DNA of 64,000 nt. Origin: Anaeramoeba flamelloides. Lineage: Eukaryota; Metamonada; Anaeramoebidae. The notes under the pieces were generated by a model. The model ran no database searches and was not told the origin of the DNA. It worked only from the letters and a program-made list of their open reading frames with translations. The DNA is taken from the NCBI GenBank assembly GCA_027625915.1, contig JANTQA010000047.1:744001-808000 (forward strand). The letters run 5' to 3'. Shown here piece after piece: positions 54,780 to 64,000 of the stretch; position 1 is the stretch's first letter; each line of letters opens with the position of its first letter. The position numbers were made by a program, and so were the translations under genes.

Positions 54780-56811
54780 TTTTGATTTGTTGTAGTTTTT
54801 TGTTTTTATTTTCTAAAAGAAAAAATAAAAAAGGTTTTTTTTTTTGTTGTTTCAAAGTTTGTAAAAAAAATGAACTAAAAATAAAAAATTATCAAGTAAT
54901 TCTATTTTCTTATTCACTTAATTGATTGTTGAACCGGTTTAGCTTGATTCAAACTTGACACCCATTTGATTTTTCTTGTTTTTTATTTTGATCTGGATTT
55001 AAGCGAAAATAAAGTATTTTTTCGTTTTGTATTTTTCTGGATTTGAATCAAAAAAAGGTTTTTTAGTTTCGTAAATTCAACTCAAATTCAAAAAAGATTC
55101 AAAGTTTCCTCTCGAAAACCGATAGAAGGTTCTATTCATGAATCTTATTCTTTATTTCTTGAACAATTAAATTTTTCAAAAAAGTCTTTTTTTCAAATTT
55201 GTGTTATTTTTCATGTATTTTTTTGATAATCTCCATAATTGACTATTATTTTGAGTCTCAAGTTAAAAAATTGAGAGGATGGATTTTTAAAGAATAAGAT
55301 TGATTGTTTTTTTTATTTGTGATCGTTTCTTTTTTTAAGGTTTACGAACCCAAAAATTAGAAAAAAGATTATTTTGTATTAGGGGGTAGTGGTTGTTATT
55401 TTGTTTCTTGTGTGATCAATCTTTACTTTGGTATGAGTTTTAAAAGTGGTTCAAAAAAGCCTATTTTTTGGAAATTATTTTTTTTTCAGGGGATCAGCAT
55501 TGAAGAGTTTAAGATTAATTATTTGATAGGTGTTCAAGAATAAATTTTTATTTTTAGGTTGTAAAAAAGAATTTTCATTCCCCTTTTAACCAATTGCCCT
55601 AATTGAAAAAAAAATTTGTTTGAAAATCTCCAAAAAATTAAAACAAAAATCTATATTTCAATTGACCTATAAAACTCACCTTTTTTTTTATTAAATTACT
55701 TTCATTATATTAGTCTTACACTCTTCAATTCGGATTTCAGAAAGAAAAAAAATAAATTGTCATAAACTGTCTTTTTGGACAATTATTAAAACTCAAAAGA
55801 AACTGAAGAACGATAATCAAAGAATGAGAATTACAAAATTAAACACCTACCAACAGGCAATCTTGTCTAAAATATCAGGGGCTACAAAGCTTAATCAATT
55901 CATGATTTTCAATTAATTTATAACAAAATCCAGAAAAAAAAAAAAAAATTACAATATTATAAATGTCCTTCATTGTATCCAATCAATTAAATAAGTTTGT
56001 TATGGTGTTGTACTTCATCCCTGAGATGAAACCAAATATAAGTACTTCATTAAAGGGTTAAATATAACTTTTCAATTAATTGTCTTGAAAATATTCAGAG
56101 ATAACTAAGAGTGTAAAAAAAATAACCACCTTTTACATCTTGAAAAATTATTCTTCAAGTTTTTTTGATATATAAATTGATTTAAACACCTTAAAGATTT
56201 TCTCCTATCGCTTTGATTTACCGTTATTTTTTTTTTTTTTTGATTTTGAACCTAATTTTATCTAAAATTGAAAATTCATTTTAAAATAAATTCTAAAATT
56301 TTGGATCAAGCAAAAAATTGTATAAAGATTAAAAAATAACTATAATTTCATGAAATTTGGAAATTATTTTGATTTTTAGAAAAGATTTTTATCATTATTT
56401 TTTTTGTCAATTCTGTTATATTTTCATTTCATTAATTCTCTTTACAACAAATATTACATTTGATTATGGATTTTTTTTCAATGATTGATATAAGGTTTAA
56501 GTCGAGTTTGGTTAAATCTAAAAAGTACATAAATTTAGTGTATGATATCTAACCATTTAATTGATAAATAAATTTTAGTGAAAATTCAACAAATTTATCA
56601 AAATAAGTTTTTTGTTCCTCCTGTTTCATTATTTTAAACAGACCTTATTGATTTTTTATGATTTTTGGTATTTTTTCTCTTTTATTTAGACAAAAAGTGT
56701 ACATTTTAAAATATTTATATTTGGTTATTTAAATTTGATATAATATTATCTTTTGAAAAATTAAGAAAAAATGAGATGTTTTTTTGTCTTTTTTTTTAGA
56801 ATTGTGGGTGA
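54780..56811. other. non-coding spacer
   Basis: Holds the promoter side of the minus-strand gene at 52863. A diverged third piece of repeat H lies at about 56490-56600 (GTCGAGTTTGGTTAAATC, GATATCTAACCATTTAATTG). No gene recognised. Confidence 0.45.
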
Positions 56812-57118
56812 TTTTTAAAAGAATAAATTCCAAAAATTTAGACACAGTTTAAACAGTTCAAATAATAACAATAGCAAACTTTACATACTATTTGGAAATA
56901 ATTTTTTAAATATAAACTATTTTATTTTTTCTACTTTTTCTATTTTGTTTTTATTTCCTTTTTTCTTAGTAACCGAAATCTGTTTGGTTAGATCTATTTT
57001 TTTTTTTCCCAAATATCGATTGATAGAAGGTTAGTGTTGAGTTTGTTAAATTGGGAATTCACATACAACTAATTTATGGTATCTTATCAATTGATTGAAC
57101 AACAATTGCTGGTGAATT
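56812..57118 (+). repeat. dispersed repeat H, copy 2
   Basis: Inverted relative to copy 1. It ends about 100 bp before the LINE remnant, so H may be part of, or a target of, that element. Confidence 0.7.
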
Positions 57119-57189
57119 TTCAAAAAAATTACTTATACATTTTTTTGGGGAGTCCAAACACTGAAAGAAATTGAATGTATTGATTATGA

Positions 57190-57603
57190 AAACATGGTGA
57201 AAATTGAAATAAATAAAAAAACTCTATCAATTCCACACAAAATAAATACAAGATAAAGTCAATCCCTCCAAAGGTAATGAGAACTGGGAAAAAAAAATAC
57301 CTAAATATTGGCCAGTTAACAGAAAACTTCAAAGAAAAACAGCCCCACTTAAACTATAAATCATCAAATATATTATTCAAACTCAAACCCTTTTGTTATG
57401 GGTTGAATAGATACATATATAGATAAGTAAAGGGAGTAAATTCCAAATTATGTCCAGACTGTAACAAAAAAACTGATGGCCTAGACCACTTTATTTCAGA
57501 TTGTGAAAAATCTGAGAGAACCAGAAAACACTGGAAAAAACAAATCAATAAAGTCAAAATACTTGACTATAACATAATAGTCGAAAAAAACAAACACAAA
57601 TGA
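57190..57603 (+). mobile_element. decayed LINE 3' end (reverse transcriptase C-terminus)
   Basis: A plus-strand frame ending TGA at 57601 contains LCPDC then HFISDC, a C-x2-C-x8-H-x4-C knuckle (Cys codons at 57451, 57460, 57502; His at 57487) followed by ERTRKHW. Upstream in the same frame are FKLKPFCYGLNRYIYR and a stop at 57424. A knuckle after a basic/aromatic stretch is the standard C-terminus of many LINE ORF2 proteins (Jockey/CR1/R2-like). The reverse transcriptase and endonuclease domains are absent, so this is a 5'-truncated, decayed copy. The plus-strand reading upstream of 57300 hops between frames. Confidence 0.6.
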
Positions 57604-57692
57604 ATTATTGAGTAAAAAAAACATAAAAGAAATCAGATGACATCAATATAGAATATGTTCTGACTAACATGACTCAACATTCAATTAGAAAA

Positions 57693-57716
57693 GGGGGGGG
57701 GGGGGGGGGGGGGGGG
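57693..57716. repeat. G(24) homopolymer
   Basis: 24 consecutive G, about 90 bp after the LINE stop. Extreme in this AT-rich genome, and a possible quadruplex or assembly-uncertain site. Confidence 0.85.
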
Positions 57717-58628
57717 TCAAGCCAAAATAAAACCTATCAACAAATTCACTTAAACCAGAAAATTTCAGGTCTCCTACAACAATTATTTTAAACCTCTTTA
57801 TTTTTTCCACTCTCCATTCTTTTCTTTGTGGCATTTTTCACCACCTGTTCATTTTTTACTCTTTCTTATTATACAAAACTAAATTAAGATTCAAACACTT
57901 CTGAGGACTGTATCTATATTAGACACTCTTTGAATTGAAAGTCTCAAATTTCGTCACTTCAAAATTCTCCTTTTTAACAAATTAGATGAGTTTTTTTATC
58001 TAACCCTTCACAAAAAATCCAATACAATTATTTATTCACCTAGTTTCATTATTTTCGGAACTCACTGATTTTTATATTTTTTCATTTTTATATTTTTTCA
58101 TTTTTTTATTTTTTTTCTTTTATTTGGATAAAAATGATTACGTATATAAAACCATGAATACTATGTTACTTAAATGTGGTTTTATATCAGGTTTGGATAA
58201 ATATATAATAAATTGGGTTATCCCCCCCCCCCTATTTTGGATTTTCTGTGATGTCCAAATTTTTGGAATGGGGTTTCTTATTTTGAAAATTTAACAACTT
58301 TAGCCTTTAAAAAAATTACCTTATTGCTTTTTAAAAACAAAAAAAACAAAAAATAAAAATTTTATTTTCTTTTTTCTTATTATTAATTAATAAATCAATT
58401 TTAAAAAAATCTTGATTGAAAAGAAAAAAACAATTAAAAAACATACTTTTAAAATAGTAAATTTAAAAGATATAAATCAAAAAACAATAATAATATCAAA
58501 AAAAATATTGTAAATCAAAAAACAAAAAATAATTATTTCTTCTTTCGTTTTCATTTATGAGCCTTTATAACCTTTTTAATGCAGACCACTTTTCTTTTGC
58601 TTCTCCTTTTTTTCAACTTGAATTTTTT
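57717..58628. other. non-coding spacer
   Basis: Contains a C(11) run at 58222-58232, tandem TTTTTATATTTTTTCA units near 58065-58110 and the 3' flank of the minus-strand LRR gene. Confidence 0.5.
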
Positions 58629-61600
58629 TTAATGTTTTTTTTTTTTTTTTTTTAATTCGTCTTCCTCTGGCTGGATGTCACTTGAAGAATTGAGAATTAA
58701 TTTTTTATTTTTTTTTTTCGATTTCTTTCTGCTTTTTTTCCTCTTATTATTTTTATGGAATTTCAAGTCATCACCGACCTTAATATTTCTAATTGTTTGC
58801 AGGCCAAAATTTTTCTTTAAAGTTGTATAACTTAGGTTTTCTTTGACGCCCTTAGGTATCATTATTTTGGTTTCTTCATCGTCGATATCTTTAACATTTT
58901 CTAAAATAATATCATCTTCATCATCGTCTTCGCTATTAAGGGCAATTTGCTCTTCACCATCGTCGTCGTCGTCGTCGTCTTCAGACGACGAGTCTGTCAA
59001 ATCTGAAAGATTTTCAAGTTCTTCTAAATCGACGCCTTCAAAATTCAAATCATCAAAATGCCTTTCAGCAAAGCTATAACCTTCGTTTCTGTGTTTACTT
59101 TTATTGGAAAAGGGGTCCTGGAACTCTATATTACCCTTGTTCCCATTTTGATCATCGTTTAATGGATTATTTTTAAAATTGTCATCTAAATCCATCAAAT
59201 CATTAAAATCGTCATCATCGATAAAGTCGTCATCATTGATGACTTGTTGTTTCTTTTTGCTATTTAAATCATCTAATTCGATATCTTGGTCTTGGTCTTG
59301 CTGCTTCAAATACCTTTTCGCCTTCATTTTTGCTCGGCGCTTTCTGAAGGGATTAATTACAAAGGCAAAAAGCACTGCCAACAAAAAGAAAACATTTAAT
59401 ATTACCAGGATCGGCCCAGTGTTAGCTTGCGAAAGGCCCGCGGCGGAATAGGCCAAGAGGGTACCGATCAAAATGCAGAGCATGTTAACGATTTTGCCGA
59501 TATCATCGAGCAAGTCCTCAACAAAATCGGAGAATGGTCTGAACAAGAGTGCAATGACGCAGAAAAAGGTAATGGCGATCGCCGCCACCAACCCGAGAAC
59601 ATTGCCCGCGCCATAGAAGATTGTTAAAATCAAATAGATAAATTTTTCTGCCATCTGGAAGGGCTTGTAATATTTAAATTCCTTCGTATGCGCATTGTAC
59701 AGATAGGATTCTGGGCATTTAAATTCCTTGACTCTTCTTTTGTATTCCTCCTTCAGCTTTTTTGATTCCTTTTTGGCGATGCGCTTCTCCTGTGGTGTTT
59801 TGCTTTCCTTTTTCATTTGCTTAACGTTTATGATTTTTGACTCCATTTGATAAAATCCGATAATTTCATTTACTCTGAACTTGATCAGCCAAACGAAAAA
59901 CAAGGGAATGCCTATAATGTAAATGATGCCAAATAGTATTGAAAAGCCATGGATGACCATAAAGCTGCCGCCGTTCATGATGCATTTCTCATCTGGGAAA
60001 AGGATCAGAGTTTCCCCCTCGCTGTCGCATTTAAAATTATACAAAATGACCCTTGTGAGGGGCATGTACAAAACGGTAAACAGAAACAGGGCAATTCTTT
60101 TCTTATATTTGTTATACCTAAACCAATACCGATCTGTTTGGTGCTTTCGGAAGAATCTGGCATTCAAATAGAACAGCAAAATGAAAAGGCAGTATAGCAA
60201 CATTAGCACGATAATGAGGCTTCTTTGGGTCGTGGTGAGGCTGTTGCCGTTCTCTTGGTAGCCATTGATCCCAACCAAAAATCCCAACAGCCCCGAGAGC
60301 GCCATTCCAACGATCCAAGCCGCGAGTATCCATATTTTGGTTTTTTTCCAGTTGGCGATATATATCTTTTTCCATTTCTCGCGGTTGAATCGGATGTAGT
60401 ACATGAAAAACATTAAGGCGGGCAAGATCATAAAGATGATGAACTTGAAATATTGGTAGCTGATCGGTATTTCGATATCGAAAACAATAATGAGGAAATC
60501 GATGTCAATGGCAAATGGGAAGGTGATCCAGGACAAATTCAGGAAAATGTCGGGCCAATAAACGGGATCGATGAGCGACACCAGCAGCCCCAGTATTTGG
60601 AAAAAGGTAACGATGATCTCAAATTTGGTAATGTAGGTACCCACGGGCGCAAACATCTTGTAGGCGTCGTTCTTTCGATTTGATTGCACAATCATTACTT
60701 CACCTTTGAAATCGGCGTAATTGATGTCGAGGGAATTTTCGTCAATGACGTCTTTGGCCTTTTTACCGGCCTTAATGACCATGGGCTGATCAGAGGCATC
60801 CAGCCGCGTGCCATCGACACCGGAATGCGCGATGGCAACGCCGCCGGCGACGACGCCCAAGCCAGTTAAATCCTTCTGGCCCTTGAGATTCTTTTCAACA
60901 AACTGCAGGGCGTTGTCCCTTTGCGCCATCGAGAGCACAATGCCATCCAGGGATTGCAGCGACGGTATTTGGAAAATTACCAGGTAACGGTAATTGGGGG
61001 TTTGGTCCCAGGGGTTGTTGTTCATTCGGAGATCTGTGACGGGCAGTTGCGCCAGCAACCGTATCACGGGATCAAAGAGCTCCTTTGGAAAATCGTTGCC
61101 AGACAGATCCATTTCAGTGATCTTGTGTGGGTTGCCAGCAACGCCGTTGGTGATTTTCTCCAATTCCTGTAAAACCTCCAAATGCTGGGACTCCAGCGGG
61201 TTTGGGTTTGACTTGTTGTCCACATGCGACAGCCCCCGAAGGATTTTGCAGACATCGGCATAATAACTATTCGGGTTTTGCAATTCGCTTGTCGCTGTGG
61301 CATTTTGGATGTACAGGTATTTGACAAATCTAAATTCCACGAGGCTGTTGATCAAATTGGAGTAAGAGGTGATTTCATTATTGCAAATATTCAACGATCT
61401 CAATTTGTTTAAATTCTCGAGCCCCTGGCCCTCCAGGGTCGTAATTGAATTATTGCTGAGGTTCAGTTCGATAATGTTGCTGAAAATGGATACCCTTTGG
61501 ATTATTTGCAAATCAAAATTCCTCAACTTGATGGATTTGATATTCGGATCGATTTCCAATTTTTCGATAATTAATGATAATCGTGTGTCCTCCAATTCTA

Positions 61601-63712
61601 AGGACAACTTGGCTATATTCTTTTTCTTCTGTTTCCTGAGTGTCGTAATCGCATTGCAAACGGTTTTCAATTCAATTGGCTTACCATTGAAGTATTCCAA
61701 TTTGGAGCCTGGCTTCATGATCGATTCCGTGCTGGAAATGAATTTTATTCTATTTTGTTCCTTATCGCTTGTATAGCATGGGTTGCCCTCAATGAAAAAG
61801 TATTTCAGCTTTGGCAGGGCATTGACTATTTCAGAAAAGGTCTGCAATTTTTTAATTTTATTGTCCCGGAAGTCCAAGCCTATTAATTTTTTTAAGGATT
61901 TAAAATCGTCTGCTGAAATGTTTTTATCAGTCAATGTATTGTTTCTTAAACTTAATTTGACCAAGTTTATATATGGGGAAAGCTGTATTGTGGTCAATTG
62001 GCAATTTTCTAAATTAATTTCTTTAAATTTTTCCTTTTTCTTATTTACAGGCAATCTTCTATTTAGATTAATTTGAAATTTATACTTTTCAAAATCAAAC
62101 TTTTTCCATTCCTTATCGCTCAATTGCCTTTTAATAACAATGGACAGTTCCTCAAGAGTAATGGAATCACCATCCAATTGCTTTAATGGCACGACTGGGT
62201 TAATTAAAAAGGTTAGCAAATTCAAAAAGTCTTGCCGATAAATTAATTTCATTTTTTGATTTTTATTTTTTTTTTTTTTCTGTGATTGGATATTGAATTG
62301 ATTTTTATTTAGCCCTATAGAGACTAAATTTGGTAATTGCTTGACTAACTCCACAACAGAACTCTCGTCAGATATTAGATTCTTTCGAAGATCTAGCACT
62401 TTTAATTGCGTTAATTTTTCGATCCCGATGATGTCATGGATGCTTTTAATCTTATTATTTTGTAAATTTAATCTTTTCAGATTTTTAAATTCGCTAATGT
62501 CGATCTGACTTAATTCTGCATTTGACAAATTTAATTTCTTAACACGCATGGGCTTGCTTAATAAATCCTTGGGTAATCTAATATATAGAGTTGCCTTAAA
62601 TCTTAAATCATTGCACTGCTCCTCGGTGGCGCCCTGCGCCTTCCAGCCTTCAACCCTTTCGGAAATGGTGATTTCGGTGTCAAGCACTCTCAGTCTGGAA
62701 GTTATTTCCCTCATGGATTTGATGGATCCAATCAATAGCCTTCTGTTGGTTTTGTCCTTTAAGCATGGGTTGCCCCTCAGGCACAAGACCTCGAGGGAAT
62801 GCATTTGATCGATCCAACTTGCGATTCTGTCTATTTTGTTATTAATCTGATTATAACTCAAATCTACAATCTTCAAGTTCTTTAAGTTTTCTAATCCTAA
62901 TTTAAACAGATCCGTGATTTTGTTATTACTTAGATTTAATTCCTCCAAGTTTTGGAAAATTGAAAAATTTAGCCCCCTTTCAGTTAAATTTAACCCTTTC
63001 AAATTAATTAATTTCTTGATTTGCATGGGATCATAATGGTTTCCTGGCTTAACTTGCGTGTAATGGGTCATCCTGTGCTCAACGGGGATATTGCATGTTT
63101 GAACAGCCAAGTGAAACTTATATTTTTCAACTTGCATTCCAGTCAAAATTTCTGTTTCCTCGCTTATTTTTTTAACCCCCTCGCATCGCTCATGATATTC
63201 AATGGGCCGTAAATCGATGGCATTCAAATAAATATTATTAATAAATAATTTCGAGATCACTTTGATTCTGTATCCACTGTTAAATACAGTTAATTTTTCG
63301 GTTTTGGTTTTGCTGCTCTCATTGCTATTGTTATCATTACTATTCTCATTGGTGTTCGTGTTTTTATTCAAAAGCCTTCCCTTTTTTGAGATTTCCAAAT
63401 CATTTGCAAAGGAAACAGATAATAATGTTTTTAATTTAACTAATTGATTCAAAATATTATCTAAATTTAAATGTTTATTTTTTGATAAATCTAATAGTTG
63501 CAATGCTTTTAATCTATTTAATCCTTCAACAGTTTTTAAATTGTTATTTCTTAATTTTAAAACAACCAAGTTTCTATAACTTTTGACATTCACTGTTTTT
63601 AATTCTCGATTTGAAAAATTACCAATAGTTACTTTTTTTAAAAATCCAGGTATTTTTGTTATTTGATAATGCCCAAAATAGTTAATTTGCGAAAGGATCC
63701 ATTTTTTTGATT
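58629..63712 (-). CDS. giant leucine-rich-repeat multi-pass membrane protein (5' exon missing)
   Basis: The open frame gives 1,654 residues from a GTG at 63593 and stays open about 40 codons further, to a plausible acceptor (AATAG) at 63713. There is no in-frame ATG, so a first exon must lie upstream, perhaps outside the window. Residues 1-880 hold blocks of LRRs (L-x2-L-x-L-x2-N-x-I such as LKVLDLRKNLI, LRSLNICNNEI, LEELNLSNNKI) separated by YxxxRLPV-like linkers. About 980-1416 has 10-11 membrane spans with an internal basic, Lys-rich cytosolic loop. The tail (1417-1654) is acidic, with a poly-Asp run, and ends basic. LRR ectodomain or cytosolic sensor plus polytopic module suggests a receptor, adhesion or channel-like protein; I cannot assign the membrane family. 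GC is much higher from about 59400 to 61300 than at either end. Intronless over 5 kb. Confidence 0.85.
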
Positions 63713-64000
63713 CTATTGTTTTTTTACTTTGTTTTCCCTTTTGTTTTTAGTGTTTGTTTGGAAAATAAAAAAACAAAAAGATATTATATTATTGTTAATA
63801 AGTGAAAATAAAAGGTTAATTTTTTAATTTTGGTTTGTTTCGTTTTTTTTTTTTTTTTTTTATTATCCAATTAAATAAATATACAATTCAAAAGATCTTT
63901 GGCCAATTTAAAAAATTCCAAAGAAATTGTAGATTAAGTCAGGTAAATACTTTTTTTTTTTTTTTTTTTTTTTTTCTTGATTTTGAATTATTGCGTTGTT
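63713..64000. other. 5' flank or intron of the LRR gene
   Basis: AT-rich with T runs at 63845-63860 and 63952-63975. If the upstream exon of the LRR gene is outside the window, this is intron sequence; no coding exon was recognised here. Confidence 0.4.

Noticed and set aside
59427-61776. Several plus-strand frames opposite the LRR gene, up to 135 codons
   Set aside because: They are antisense shadows of the GC-rich part of the gene, without domains.
1-64000. CRISPR arrays, LTR or virus-like elements, rRNA genes
   Set aside because: No regularly spaced short repeats, no long terminal direct repeats with gag/pol-like frames and no rRNA core sequences were found.

Overview
The window looks like nuclear DNA of a free-living, AT-rich unicellular eukaryote. 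Nine protein genes with eukaryotic signatures sit in long, very AT-rich spacers, and at least two carry clear GT-AG introns: four exons in a Rab7 gene and two in a small CTD-type phosphatase gene. Several proteins have Asn/Glu/Lys/Thr/Gln-rich low-complexity tracts. The mix of a Rab7, an ankyrin-BTB protein, a GYF splicing-factor homologue, a giant leucine-rich-repeat membrane protein and a bacterial-type Nim-like flavoprotein suits an amoeboid anaerobic or microaerophilic protist. Anaeramoeba or a relative is my best guess, as inference only. Stops seen are TAA or TGA, consistent with the standard code.

Genes from left to right: a doubtful, possibly decayed small gene on the minus strand (203-972); an FCP/SCP-type phosphatase (10831-11703, +); a Nim/pyridoxamine-oxidase-like flavoprotein (18766-19323, -); Rab7 (23544-24889, -); a small C-terminal-membrane-anchor protein (31557-31829, +); a cysteine-rich folate-receptor-like surface protein (35272-35877, +); an ankyrin-BTB protein (40119-41699, +); a CD2BP2/Lin1-like GYF protein (48646-49998, +); an unrecognised 638-residue, probably nuclear protein (52863-54779, -); and a roughly 1,690-residue LRR multi-pass membrane protein whose first exon is not visible (58629-63712, -). 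They do not form a pathway. They look like independent housekeeping, signalling and surface genes.

The spacers hold a dense set of self-complementary repeats. Family A is a palindromic, roughly 196-bp MITE with TA duplications and CAGTCAG ends, present 13 times. It is joined by families B (about 175 bp), C (about 400 bp, two side by side), G (360-495 bp), a single 101-bp palindrome, a 201-bp foldback, an 861-bp element with 262-bp inverted arms, and dispersed repeats D, E, F and H. A 1.25-1.85-kb repeat R occurs twice and carries a variable number of about 80-bp hairpin units. A MITE interrupts one R copy and not the other, which gives an occupied/empty-site pair. One decayed LINE 3' end lies at about 57.2-57.6 kb. 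I saw no transposase gene, LTR element, virus-like element, rRNA, CRISPR array or convincing tRNA.

The most original signals are the repeat R hairpin system, the mirror-image mutations within MITE arms, the 861-bp foldback, the Nim-like gene in a eukaryotic context, and the GC plateau inside the LRR and ankyrin genes.
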